64,000 nt of DNA from Sambucus nigra (lineage: Eukaryota > Streptophyta > Magnoliopsida > Dipsacales > Adoxaceae): contig OX422216.1 in the NCBI GenBank assembly GCA_949130495.1, positions 104,663,967-104,727,966 of the forward strand, written 5' to 3'. This document shows, piece after piece, positions 24,995-37,880 of this stretch (position 1 is the stretch's first letter; every line of letters starts with the position of its first letter). The notes under the pieces were generated by a model. That model had not been told where the DNA came from. It was given only the letters and a program-made list of their open reading frames with translations, and did no database searches. Position numbers and translations under genes: made by a program.

Positions 24995-26335
24995 TTAATT
25001 ATTTAAATAATAAAAAATGTGGGGTATTACATACTTCCCCCCTAACAAAGGAATTTCGTCCCGAAAGTTGGAAAAATAAGGCATACCTGGTATGAATAAG
25101 TCTGGATATTTCTCACGCATATCTGCCTCACGCTCCCAAGTAGACTCTTCCACATTGTGATGCTGCCACTGCACCCGAACAAGTGGAACTACCTTTGATC
25201 TTAGCCTCCTCCCACTATAATCTAGAACAGCTATCGGTCTCTCCTCATATGAACTATCCGGCTGTAGTTCAATCTCCTCAATTGCAATGTGAGTGTGTAC
25301 TAACTCATCTCGAAGGTATCGCCTCAGTGACGAAATGTGGAACACATCATGGATACGATGCAAGTGCTCCGGTAATACCAATCTGTATGCCACTGGTCCG
25401 ACCCTCTCTATAATAGGAAATGGTCCCACATATCTCGGAGCCAACTTCCCTTTCTTCCCAAATCTCATTACCCCCTTCATCGGAGATACTCTCAACAAAA
25501 CCTGGTCTCCCACTGCGAACTCACTGAAGAATCTTTTTGCATCGGCGTAGCTTTTCTGCCTGTCCTGGGCTACCCGTATGCGATTTCGAATCATTTCGAT
25601 CCTGCTCAACATATCCTGAATTACTTCTGGCCCGAGTAGCTTGTTGTCTCCTACCTCTTGCCAACAAACTGGGGAACAACAAGGTCTACCATACAATGCT
25701 TCGAACGGGGCCATGCCAATCGTAAACTGATAGGAGTTGTTATAAGCAAACTCTACCAATGGAAGATACTGTTCCCAAGCTCCCCCGAAATCAAGGATAC
25801 ACATGCGCAACATGTCCTCGAGCATCTGATTAGTGCGTTCAGTCTGCCCATCGGTCTGGGGGTGATACGCTGTACTCAATCGCAACTCGGTACCCATAGC
25901 TTTCATAAAAACGAGATACAAATGTCTTGTCTCTATCTGACAAGATGTTAAGAGGTACACCATGCAGTCTCACTATCTCTGCAATAAATAACTGAGCATA
26001 TTGTCACGCTGTGTAGTCTGTCCTAACGGGCAAGAAGTGGGCTACCTTCGTCAACCGATCTACAATAACCCATATAGATTCATGCCCCCTCTGCGAAGTG
26101 GGCAACCCGATGATAAAATCCATAGAATTGCCCTCCCATTTTTAGGTAGGAATCACCAATGGCTGGAGTAAACCTGGTGGTCTCTGATGGTCCACTTTCA
26201 CTAGCTGACAAGTGGTACACTTGGATACGAACTCTGCGATATCCTTTTTCATCCCGCTCCACCAATACGGCCGCCTCATATCCTGGTACATTTTGTCCCC
26301 ACGGGGATGTACCCAAATTGGGACCCATGCGACAC
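24995..26335 (-). pseudogene. E2 pol pseudogene, integrase part
   Basis: The minus strand continues the pol frame broken by E3. It encodes the integrase zinc-binding end (MYQDMRR, then [14 protein letters not shown]), the core up to [12 protein letters not shown], and the chromodomain-like tail VQWQHHNVEESTWERE. A stop follows PLVIPT near 26146 and there are further breaks near 25950-26020. The terminal frame has no stop before the LTR and runs through the polypurine tract into it, ending at 24995. Confidence 0.9.
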
Positions 26336-26340
26336 CGTCA
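26336..26340. repeat. E3 target-site duplication, left
   Basis: CGTCA, repeated at 37876-37880. The E2 pol frame reads across this site between RNaseH and integrase. Confidence 0.95.
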
Positions 26341-26803
26341 TGTGACACCCCGCCTAATTAAATACCGGGCGATCACTCCTTTATTAAATTAAAATCAAGG
26401 TGAACAGTTGGTTCATTCTTAGCATCACTGTCGTTAAAATACTTTTCCAATTTAAACACCCTAAATAATTAAGCTAAGTGTCAAAACCATTTAAAACCTT
26501 ATTTCCATTTTATTAAATCCAATTATAAACCCTTTAGTCATTAACATATTAAGAGTCACACATTTAGTATAAGAATAAAAATGAACATTCAAGAATGTAA
26601 CCATCAATAACCAATCCCAACATTTAAAATACTAAAGGAAAACATCCTGACAGTAATAAATCCCGAAATAAAGGTACTGAAAGTAAAAGAATTACAATCT
26701 TTGACAATACCAACTAAATGATGGGAAAAGGGAGACACATGCCCCCACTGGATAAAGCTGAACTTGAAGTAGAGTCAACAATGAGGTCGTCTAAGCAATG
26801 GCC

Positions 26804-26825
26804 TGCAACTCCCACAAAAGCTACA
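26804..26825 (-). promoter_or_regulatory. Conserved leader hairpin, E3
   Basis: TGTAGCT pairs with AGTTGCA using two G-U pairs. The loop keeps TGTGGG. The copy in the other LTR is at 32403-32424. Confidence 0.5.
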
Positions 26826-26875
26826 GCGCGTTCCATCCAAAGAATCCTAAGTAAGACACCCCTATGGCTGGGCAC

Positions 26876-28749
26876 CTGTAATACGTATATATATATACAC
26901 AAGAGGGAAGAGATAACAACAAACGGGTCAGAGCCCGAATGTAAAACAATTTTAAAAATAGTTTAGCAAGTATTTAAAATGCTTACCGGCTAATGCAACA
27001 GTCATATTAGTACGCGACACTCTCTTGAGAATTCTCACCTCTCATCTAGTGTGCACGCCTTTCGTACTAATGAACCCCATATATCTCTCTAACTTATTCT
27101 CCATAAGTTTTAACACGTGAAATTTAGGTTATGATATTCACTTTTAGAAAATCTAACTCTTCAAGATTTCTTACGTTATTTAGAAAAATCCCGTATTGTT
27201 CTAACGTTTCCGAATACTTACAGTGAAGTTGATGAATTTCATACTTTACTTAACTACTATTTTACTCAGTAGAAAGTTCTCATATAGTTACATGTATATA
27301 TATCTATTACTCGTATAATATATATATATACAAACAACACCCCACATAAAATCTATGGTGCTAGACTTCCATATATAAGTATATACATACCAATCTCTCA
27401 TAAATTATATGTATACTAACGGCACCCCACATAAAAACTATGGTGCTGGCATACTCTGCTATCAAGTCCCCGTATCACACAAACTAAGGGATATACTAGT
27501 TCGGAATCACTCTCGAACTGTATTAACACAAAACACAAACAAATGGAGGCGAACATAGTTCCAAGTCCAAGAGGTCAGCACATACCATCGCGTCTCTTCG
27601 GATCGTGACTATTGATACGATAGCCTGTACCTAGGAATCTTATGCTCTAGGGTACAAGTCAATATCCCCTATAAAGGCACATCGAGATAAGACTGTCCCA
27701 GCGCGGAAACCCCCGCGATAGCAAGTAGCCCGAGTACGATTTTTATATAGAAATAATATATGCACAATCACACCGTCATATATAAATATGTATTCACATC
27801 TACATTATCACATTAGGTGTGCTCACGACCCAAAATTATAATTATCCGTTATTACACATCTTACTCACTTATATCGTATAACGGCCTCATTCCTTTTATT
27901 CTCGTAATTAATTGTTCTAAACTCAGTTCTTGTCACTCGAGGTGTTTTCTTTATCTAAGTACAATTTCAGTAGGTCCTCTCTCGCCTTCTAATCCAACTT
28001 ATTAGATGTTTCGATTATTTAATCAGCACACGTATGATTTCTTAAGTCTGAAAGTCTCCCCGTTTACCCTTTATTTCCCTTCACATTAAAGTTCCACTTT
28101 ATGGGATTTCTCTTGACCCTACTGGTCCTCTTTATGTTCCATTATATTCTAGCAACCCTAATTAAGGTTTACTACCCATAAAATCGGATTAAGCTAACAC
28201 GAGCAAAAATCCAGTTTTCCCAGGAGGGTCGATCGATCGATGAAAGGGGGTCGATCGATCGAACCTTCGATCGATCGATGATCTGGGCTCGATCGATCGA
28301 TCAAGCAGTTATGGCAAAACTGCAGAAAACCGAACTACGGAATTGTTACCCCAAACTCCTCCAAACTGTCATATTATAGTCCCAAACTTCCAACCAATTA
28401 TACTATAAGTGTTGTATACCCATATAAACAATCTCTTACGTAACACATGCGAATTTTAATCAAGAATCATGGGTTAAAAGGGCCAAACTCTTTATAATTC
28501 TCATGAACCCTAATATTTCCTTTAACTTAATTTCTTTCATTCTTTTTCCAGATTTTCTATCTCTAATACCATGGAAATTCGTGGCTCAACCTCTACATGT
28601 GAAATGGATTTCCAGAAATATGATCTCTATCACTATAACATGCAATTTGTATCTCCAATTAACATTTTTCTTCAAGAACACTAATTCAATCAACCTAAGA
28701 CTAATATAAAAGGATGCATTAACTTGATAAAAGCAAGATAGATACTTGC
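26876..28749 (-). other. Predicted GC-AG intron in the E3 LTR
   Basis: The donor CCAG|GCAAGT is 682 bp into the LTR and the acceptor is TTACAG|GTGCCCAGCC. An Arg/Pro-rich frame without an ATG (from about 28894) reads into the donor. Confidence 0.4.
28228..28303 (-). repeat. Palindrome cluster, E3
   Basis: Four blocks of CGATCGATCGA-type palindromes. The sister LTR has the same at 33827-33902. The cluster starts about 1130 bp into the LTR, the same place as the TTCGAA-type clusters of E0, E1 and E2. Confidence 0.9.
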
Positions 28750-29431
28750 CTGGAAATTTAGTCTCTGATTTGTGGAAGAAAAAGGTGTGGTTGTGATCCC
28801 CTTCGTGCGATCTACGATTTGGCGGTGACGGCGGTGAAATCGGAGGTGTTCTTGGCCTAGAACTCCTTGGAGGGATTCTCCTCTTCCTCTCCAATCGTCG
28901 TCATTAGTTTTAGGTTGTGTTAACCCTAAAAGATGACACTTAACATCTGATATAACCCTTCCAAATTCGTGGGTTTAATTATCCATAATTATGTAATGTC
29001 CAAAACGCCCTCCCGGGGTGCTAATTAAGCCTAAAAACGCTCCGAGACTCAAACTAAACCCCCGGGTACACTTTTCTGACTATCTCGACCCTTCCGGACA
29101 CTTTTGTGCACTCAAAACGACCATACGAGCAACTTATAATTTATTAACTTTTATTAGTCAACATCTAGTCCCGACACGACACATGCGCGTCCCAACTTAA
29201 ATTTCCATAATTGTCATTTTATTCACACGTGACAATATTATAAAAATAAATCTCATATATTACTATACTCATCCAGTAACATTCAACAAATAACAAATTT
29301 CCAATAATTACTAACTCTCGTCACGCTAGTAAATATTTAAAACAACATTCTGGATTAAAATTAAATTAATTATCTCAATTAAATTTAATTAATCCCTAAA
29401 TTTAAAAGCCATAAAAATACAGGGTATTACA

Positions 29432-31994
29432 TACTTCCCCCCTACTAACGGAATTTCGTCCCGAAATTTGGAAAATAAGGCCTATCAGGTAGCACAATTC
29501 TGGATATCCTTTTTCGTACACAAACTATCTACATAGTACGGCGCTCAATCACTATCGCCCTTTCCTTACAGCAAGCTTGTTTTACATTCTCATTGGAGAC
29601 ACTTCACGTTGCGCTCCCAACCGATAACATTCACATAGGTCACGCCTATACGTTATAAATTTCCATTATCTCACTATCATTAGGAGGCCGCACCTCACTA
29701 CATGACAACTACTCGGATTTATTTTTATACAAAACTCCCATTCTGAGAAAACCATACGAACATCTGACCACTCTTGTTCGCCTAAAACAGTCGTGGAATT
29801 CTACCATAGTTATCGGATATTTTCTCAACCGATCTAAAAATTCTTATTATCTACTCACCTCTAAACATACGGAAGGAGAATAGTCGAGGTTCTTCCATAA
29901 CAAAACCTTAATAAGCACCTCGTACGCGACAAACAGGTACGAGTGCTTCTACAGAGCATTCCTGAAATCATCGTACCAAGATTCCAAAATCTCCTTCACA
30001 TGGCTCCACTAATCTTTAATCACCGTGTGCCTATTTCCTGGATAAGGGTGATACATCCTACTCGAAATGAAACCTTATCTCCGTTGGTTCCTGAAATCCC
30101 ATATCAAAGGTGGGATTCACCAATCTCATCCTGATTCAGAAATTTATACTGCGCCGGACCATGCACTGGCGCGATCCTTCCTTTTAAAGGAAGTCTTGGG
30201 CATACCAATTAATATTGTAAACCAGCCTAAAGGAATATTAATCCCTTCCTTCTCGGAGACTTAATTCACATGTTCGAGATGAACCCTTGATCTTTTTTTG
30301 ACAATGGCAACCCATCCAAGAACTTTACCGACTTTACCGACCTCTTCCAATTTCAGGAATTGTCAATGAACATAAAATTCTTTGGTTGATTCTCCTCTTT
30401 CAACCAAACCTTACCTATGGGCGGTGCATGTAGAGACTACTCACTACGTCCCGCTAAACATCGATTTTCCCTTTAAATGTCTCACATTAAGTGACACGTA
30501 ATACTCCCCTTCCTTCCTTGGTGTATGCCGAAAGTTCCGACCCGTGCTCTTCTCTCCACGAAGCGCACTTCTGGATTTATTATACCATAATAACATCATT
30601 ACTCTTTGTATGCGCAAGTCGCTCTCACGCTTGACTAATAACAAATCCGCTCCGAGTGTGCTTCATAACAATTAAATTCTACTCTATTCAAGGAATACCC
30701 CTCCTTAAATGGCTTCCCACAGCCTTCCAAACAAATTAGGGTGTGCTATTTTAATTGCATACTTATGTATGGATTATCGCCCCTCATGTGACGTTTAATC
30801 CACTATATCACTTCCACTTCGTTATACTAGTCCCACAAACTTATATTTCACATGTCTATTATAGTTAACCAAGATGCCCACATTTTACAGCACCCCGTCC
30901 GCCCTAGGAGAGCGAACGGCGTGCTACTCATCAGTGAAACTGACTAAATCCAACAAAATATAAGGAATAGGGCAGTCAATTTCCATGACAACAATAGAGG
31001 ATCAACAAATCTCCAACTTCTTCAGATAAGTACAACAATTTTCCCAAATAGGTACAACAACCAAAATAGATCACTAACGCTCTATTCATCAAAATAAATA
31101 CAAGTCATCTCTTTTGTATAGTAGAATTATTTATAGATAATCCATGCTAACAATCATCCCAACTCTTTATTTACCTTGTTTTCTGAACGCGGTTACAACA
31201 CTTGGGTACTCTCAATCACCCTAAAAATCGAAAATTTTAAAATCCTCTTTATCATCATCCCAACCCATATCTTGTGGTGATAAAACAAAACTTTCAATGC
31301 TTTCTTACCACATGACCGGCTCCACTGGTCTTAAATCATAATTCAACTTCTAACTTATAGGTATAATTACTTGATCCCATTTCGACCGGGGTACCGAACT
31401 CATTGAATAGTGACCAAACGTCTCCCTATTTCCAACCTTACGCTAAATTTCATGCGTGGGATGTCTCGCAAAGCGAAATCCAAACAAGGAACCCCCCCGA
31501 TACACTACTACCTAGCATTGTCGGTTATCGAAATCCGTTAGGTCCTCTGTCCATAGCATGTACCCCTTTATTCCGTCCCTTGACGGAAAAGTTACAATTC
31601 CTCTCGTAATTATGCTTAACAAAGAACATTTCACTAATTGCACTATTGTTCAGTATAAGTTGGTGGTAATTGCATTCCATAAACCTCGAATACATACAAT
31701 CGGAATTCTCGAAATTCCTTTCCCTAATAATAGGGGTATAAATATTAATTCCCACATCTCTAAAGGATAAATATAACAATGCACTCTTCCTATCACTAAG
31801 TACGGAGTGCTAAACATAATACTGAGTCAAATCTTTTCGCTCAACGGTAAATCCCGATACATACGGTATTATACTAACAAAGTCTAAACATACTTTGGCA
31901 TCGAATATCTCGAGCCCACTATCTCCTCCGAAGTCTCTAGGATAGATAATATAAGTGCGAGTCCAACCTTCTTACATGTAGAGCCTCGCCAAAA
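29432..31994 (-). pseudogene. E3 interior, very decayed pol remnant
   Basis: It begins (minus strand) with the polypurine tract and the GGGACGAAATTCCGTT motif typical of these elements. Weak similarity to the chromodomain-like tail and to the integrase core (a YHP-like stretch near 30040-30060) can be traced, but no minus-strand frame of useful length survives. Gag and protease are not visible. Confidence 0.6.
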
Positions 31995-34900
31995 CAAGGT
32001 GAACAGTTGGTTCATTCTTAGCATCACTGTCGTTAAAATACTTTTCCAATTTAAACACCCTAAATAATTAAGCTAAGTGTCAAAACCATTTAAAACCTTA
32101 TTTCCATTTTATTAAATCCAATTATAAAACCTTTAGTCATTAACATATTAAGAGTCACACATTTAGTATAAGAATAAAAATGAACATTCAAGAATGTAAC
32201 CATCAATAACCAATCCCAACATTTAAAATACTAAAGGAAAACATCCTGACAGTAATAAATCCCGAAATAAAGGTACTGAAAGTAAAAGAATTACAATCTC
32301 TGACAATACCAACTAAATGATGGAAAAAGGGCGACACATGCCCCCACTGGAAAAAGTTGAACTAGAAGTAGAGTCAACAATGAGGTCGCCTAAGCAATGG
32401 CCTGCAACTCCCACAAAAGCTACAGCGCCCATCCAAAGAATCCTAAGTAAGACACCCCTCTGGCTGGGCACCTGTAATACATATATATATATATATATAC
32501 ACAAGAGGGAAGCGATAACAACAAACGGGTCAGAGCCCGAATGTAAAACAATTTTAAAAATAGTTTAGCAAGTATTTAAAATGCTTACCGGCTAATGCAA
32601 CAGTCATATTAGTACGCGACACTCTCTTGAGAATTCTCACCTCTCATCTAGTGTGCACGTCTATCGTACTAATGAACCCCATATATCTCTCTAACTTATT
32701 CTCCATAAGTTTTAACACGTGAAATTTAGGTTATGATATTCACTTTTAGAAAATCTAACTCTTCAAGATTTCTTACGTTATTTAGAAAAATTCCGTATTG
32801 TTATAACGTTTCCGAATACTTACAGTGAAGTTGATGAATTTCATACTTTACTTAACTACTATTTTACTCAGTAGAAAGTTCTCATATAGTTACATGTATA
32901 TATATCTATTACTCGTATAATATATATATATGCAAACAGCACTCCACATAAAATCTATGGTGCTAGACTTCCATATATAAGTATATATATACCAATCTCT
33001 CACAAATTATATGTATACTAACGGGACCCCACATAAAAACTATGGTGCTGGCATACTCTGCTATCAAGTCCCCGTATCACACAAACTAAGGGATATACTA
33101 GTTCGGAATCACTCTCAAACTGTATTAACACAAAACACAAACAAATGGAGGCAAACATAGTTCCAAGTCCAAGAGGTCAGCACATACCCTCGCGTCTCTT
33201 CGGACCGTGACTATCGATACGATAGCCTGTACCTAGGAATCTTATGCTCTAGGGTACAAGTCAATATCCCCCGTAAAGGCACATCGAGATAAGACTGTCC
33301 CAGCGCGGAAACCCCCGTGATAGCAAGTAGCCCGGGTACGATTTTTACACAGAAATAATATATGCACAATCACACCGTCATATATAAATATGTATTCACA
33401 TCTACATTATCACATTAGGTGCGCTCACGACCCAAAATTATAATTATCCGTTATTACACATCTTACTCACTTATATCGTATAACGGCCTCATTCCTTTTA
33501 TTCTCGTAATTAATTGTTCTAAACTCACTTCTTGTCACTCGAGGTGTTTTCTTTATCTAAGTACAATTTCAGTAGGTCCTCTCTCGCCTTCTAATCCAAC
33601 TTATTAGATGTTTCGATTATTTAATCAGCACACGTATGATTTCTTAAGTCTGAAAGTCTCCCCGTTTACCCTTTATTTCCCTTCACATTAAAGTTCCATT
33701 TTTGGGATTTCTCTTGACCCTACTGGTCCTCTTTATGTTCCATTATATTCTAGCAACCCTAATCAAGGTTTACTACGCATAAAATCGGATTAAGCTAACA
33801 CGAGCAAAAATCCAGTTTTCCCAGGAGGGTCGATCGATCGATGAAAGGGGGTCGATCGATCGAACCTTCGATCGATCGATGATCTGGGCTCGATCGATCG
33901 ATCAAGCAGTTATGGCGAAACTGCAAAAAACCCAACTACGGAATTGTTACCCCAAACTCCTCCAAACCGTCATATTACAGTCCCAAACTTCCAACCAATT
34001 ATACTATAAGTGTTGTATACCCATATAAACAATCTCTTATGTAACACATCACTAAAGGCAATCTGGACCTCATCCAAACTAACCTGGACAGTGATGGTTC
34101 TAATAGCTTGCTTAGAATTGAGGAGCAGGAGTGTTCTAAGCTGTACTGCTCTCTTCGTGCTGCTGAAGAGGCCTACTACAGACAAAAAGCCAGAATCAAC
34201 TGGTTGCATCTTGGAGACATGAATACCAACTTCTTCCATAACAAAGTCAAAGCTAACACCTCTAGAAGAAATGTTTTATGTATCCAAAATGCTAGAGGAG
34301 ACGTTATTGAAGGTGTTGAGGCAGTTAATGGAGAGGCCATTAATTTCTTTACCAATCTTCTTGGGAGGAAGGGGAGGGGTGCTATTACCCCTCCTATGCT
34401 GATGAAGAGAAAGTTGGATCCTTCTCATTGCCATGCCCTGACTGCCCCTATTACTGCTATTGAGATTAAAAATGCCATGTTTTCCATTGCTTCCAACAAA
34501 GCCCCTGGGCCTGATGGTTATAGTGCTGGTTTCTTCAAGAAAAATTGGGATGTTGTGGGTGATGATGTGATAGCTGCTGCTCTTCAGTTCTTTAACCATA
34601 GCTACATGCCTAGATAGTGGAATAGTACCTCTCTTGCCTTGATCCCCAAAATTCCTAACCCAAACACTATGGCTGATTTTAGACCTATAGCCTGCTGCAA
34701 CACAATCTATAAGTGCATTTCTAAGATTCTCACCCTTAGACTTAAACCTCTAATGCCTCTCCTCATTAACAATAGTCAAGCTGCCTTTGTTCATGGGTCT
34801 AATGCCTCTCCTCACCCTTAGACTTAAATATCCTGCTGCTGCAAGAGCTTATGAGAAATTACCATAGGGACTCAAGCCCCCCAAAGTGCATAGTTAAGAT

Positions 34901-37875
34901 TGACATCATGAAGGCTTATGACTCAGTGGAGTGGGATTTTCTTCTTGACATTCTGGCCCAAATTAACATCCCTACCAAATTTATATATTGGATTAAAGCA
35001 TGTGTCTCTTCTGTTTGGTACTCTATCAGTATGAATGGGTCCCTGAATGGGTTCTTTGAAGGCAAAAGGGGGTTGAGACAAGGGGATCCCCTCTCTCCTT
35101 TTCTTTTCCTTATTGTTATGGAGGCTCTGTCTTGTACTCTTGATAAGCACACTAGTAGAACATCCTTTACCTTTCATCCCAAGTGCAAAGAGGCTAACAT
35201 CAATCATTTGTGTTTTACTAATGACCTGGTGGTGTTTTGCAGTGGTGATCTTTCCTCTGTTGAGTGTATCAAGGATACACTTACTGAATTTGCTGAAGTC
35301 AGTGGGCTATCCCCCAATCTCTCCAAGAGTAACTTCTACTGTTCTGGAGTTAATACTGCTACTATCAATGCTATGTCCTCTGCCCTGGGTATCTCCCATC
35401 AACAACCCCCTTTCAAGTACTTAGTAGTTCCCCTCATCTCAACCAGACTCAAGCATGGGGATTGTATGGTTCTTATTGATAAAATTACCAACAAAGTCAA
35501 GAGCTGGACCACTAGATTCTTGAGCTATGCAGGTAGACTGCAGCTTGCTATCTCTGTTTTGTTTAGCTCCCAAATCTATTGGTCTTCTATCTTTATTTTG
35601 CCTAAAAGCGTGGTCAGGGCTATTGAGCAATGTATTAGAGACTTCATATGGTCTGGTCCTGAGCTCAAGCACAGTGGTGCTAAAGTGGCATGGGATGATG
35701 TGTGCATGCCAAAAAAGGAGGGAGGGTTGGGGATAAAAAGCTTGACTCACTAGAACAAGGCTGCAATTATGAAAAACCTTTGGAACCTCTTCAACAAGAA
35801 GGAAAGTCTTTGGGTCAAATGGTGTCATACCTATAAAATTAAAGGTAGAAGCATATGGGCAATCCCCATTCCTCAAGACTTTTCATGGAGCTGGAGGAAA
35901 ATTCTCAAAGCTAGAGAGGATTGTAGACTATTGTTTAAGGTTAATATTGGCAATGGTAGGAATACCTTTATGTGGCATGATAATTGGCACCATCTTGGCC
36001 CTCTTCAACCTCTGTTTGGGGACAGAACTATTTATGATGCTGCTAGCAACTCCAAGGCTATGGTCTCTGACTTCATTAATGGGTACAATTGGAGATGGCC
36101 TGCTTCCACTACGTGGGAATTGAATGACATCAAGAACTCTCCCCTGCCTCCTATATATCCGCTGATCACTGATAAAGTGACATGGGCTCCTAATAGGACT
36201 GGCAACTTCTCCATTTCCTCTGCGTATGTCACCATCTGTCCAAGGGGCAATGAGGCTCATTGGCATGGGCTGGTTTGGAACAAGGTGTGCATTCCCAAGT
36301 GTTCTTTCATACTATGGCTTGCTTGCCGAAAGGCTTTAGTGACTAAAGATAAGCTCATGGATTGGGGGCTTGTTGAGAATAATTCTTGTATGCTGTGCAA
36401 CTCTGGCATTGAGACTATCAAGCACATATTAATGGAATGCCCTTTTTCCAAAACTATTTGGGATGAGATTCTCTTTCGTAACCAGTCTTATAGAGCTGTG
36501 GAGAGTTGGGCTAATGAGTTAAGAAGAGCTGTTGCTGATAGTAAAGGGAGGAACCTTAACTCTAGGATTAAAACCACCACCTTCTCTGCCACTATCTACT
36601 GTCTCTGGCATGAAAATAATAGCAGACTTCACAATAGGGGCCACTCTACAGCAAACAAGGTGATAAGGAGCATTGAGGAGATGGTGCAAGGCAAGACTAC
36701 CAGATGGAAGAAGTTTCGAAGATCCTACTCCAATTGGATGACGTGTAATTAATGGGGATTACCCAATTCTCTTATGTATGACTAAGTGTTGTGGTTTTGG
36801 TCTCTAGATGCTTGTTTCTAGTTGACCCTCTGGCCTTTTGGATTTGTATATTGGTTCTCTGTTTCTAATACATTTAATTACCGAAAAAAAAAAGAATTTT
36901 TATCAAGAATCATGGGTTAAAAGGGCCAAACTCTATATAATTCTCATGAACCCTAATATTTCTTTTAACTTAATTTCTTTCATTCTTTTTCCAGATTTTC
37001 TATCTCTAATACCATGGAAATTCGTGGCTCAACCTCTACATGTGAAATGAATTTCCAGAAATATGATCTCTATCACTATAACATGCAATTGGTATCTCCA
37101 ATTAACATTTTTCTTCAAGAACACTAATTCAATCAACCTAAGACTAAATATAAAAGGATCCATTAACTTGATAAAAGCAAGATAGGTACTTGCCTGGAAA
37201 TTTAGTCCCTGATTTGTGGAAGAAAAAGGTGTGGTTGTGATCCCCTTCGCGCGATCTACGATTTGGCGGTGACGGCGGTGAAATCGGAGGTGTTCTTGGC
37301 CTAGAACTCCTTGGAGGGCTTCTCCTCGTCCTCTCCAATGGCCTTCATTAGTTTTAGGTTGTGTTAACCCTAAAAGATGACACTTAACATCTGATATAAC
37401 CCTTGCAAATTCGTGGGTTTAATTACCCATAATTACGAAATGTCCAAAACGCCCTCCCGGGGTGCTAATTAAGCCTAAAAACGCCCCGAGACTCAAACTA
37501 AACCCCCGGGTACACTTTTCTGACTATCTCGACCCTTCCGGACACTTTGGTGCACTCAAAACGACCATACGAGCAACTTATAATTTATTAACTTTTATTA
37601 ATCAACATCTAGTCCCGACACGACACAGGCGCGTCCCAGCTTAAATTTCCATAATTGTCATTTTATTCACACGTGACAATATTATAAAAATAAATCTCAT
37701 ATATTACTATACTCATCCAGTAACATTCAACAAATAACAAATTTCCAATAATTACTAACTCTCGTCACGCTAGTAAATATTTAAAACAACATTCCGGATT
37801 AAAATTAAATTAATTATCTCAATTAAATTTAATTAATCCCTAAATTTAAAAGCCATAAAAATACGGGGTATTACA
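31995..37875 (-). repeat. E3 5' LTR, split by a LINE
   Basis: 31995-34049 and 36894-37875 together match the 3' LTR apart from the missing terminal 54 bp or so. The U3 block is at 37490-37568 and the donor complement near 37190. Confidence 0.9.
34050..36893 (+). pseudogene. L1-type LINE, 5'-truncated ORF2 pseudogene
   Basis: The plus-strand frame starts inside ORF2, after the endonuclease. It encodes the pre-RT region (WLHLGDMNTNFFH), RT fingers (APGPDGYSAGFFKKNW, IPKIPNPN...FRPIACCN), palm (DIMKAYDSVEWDFL, GLRQGDPLSPFLF) and the C-terminal zinc-finger-RVT domain (about 36180-36480). Breaks: TAG at 34615, a short local duplication with frame change near 34800-34850, and TAG at 35751. The catalytic FADD box reads FTND (about 35214), which should abolish polymerisation. 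It ends in a run of 10 A (36884-36893). No target duplication; the junction lost about two host bases compared with the sister LTR near 28458. Confidence 0.92.
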
Positions 37876-37880
37876 CGTCA

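Larger units (their letters stand above)
22247..25031 (-). repeat. E2 3' LTR
   Basis: The minus strand starts TGTAATACCCCAC at 25031 and ends GTGTCACA at 22247. It contains the U3 block (24635-24720), donor complement (24331-24338), palindrome cluster (23780-23901), tandem CCCCCGGG units (23259-23470), a short TA run near 23221-23245, acceptor at 22760-22761 and hairpin at 22687-22708. Confidence 0.95.
26341..29431 (-). repeat. E3 3' LTR
   Basis: The minus strand starts TGTAATACCCTG at 29431. It contains the U3 block (29040-29125), an Arg/Pro-rich open frame, donor (complement 28744-28751), GATC-type palindrome cluster (28228-28303), two GCACC...GGTGC stem motifs (around 27340 and 27425), acceptor at 26876-26877 and hairpin at 26804-26825. 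Confidence 0.95.
26341..37875 (-). mobile_element. E3, Tekay-type element with non-coding interior, inserted in E2
   Basis: The 3' LTR is at 26341-29431, the interior at 29432-31994, and the 5' LTR at 31995-34049 plus 36894-37875 with a LINE inside. The 5' LTR lacks about its last 54 bp, and with it the primer site and the gag side of the interior are gone. LTR pieces plus the missing end add up to 3091 bp, the same as the 3' LTR. The LTRs differ by only a few percent by eye. Confidence 0.9.
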
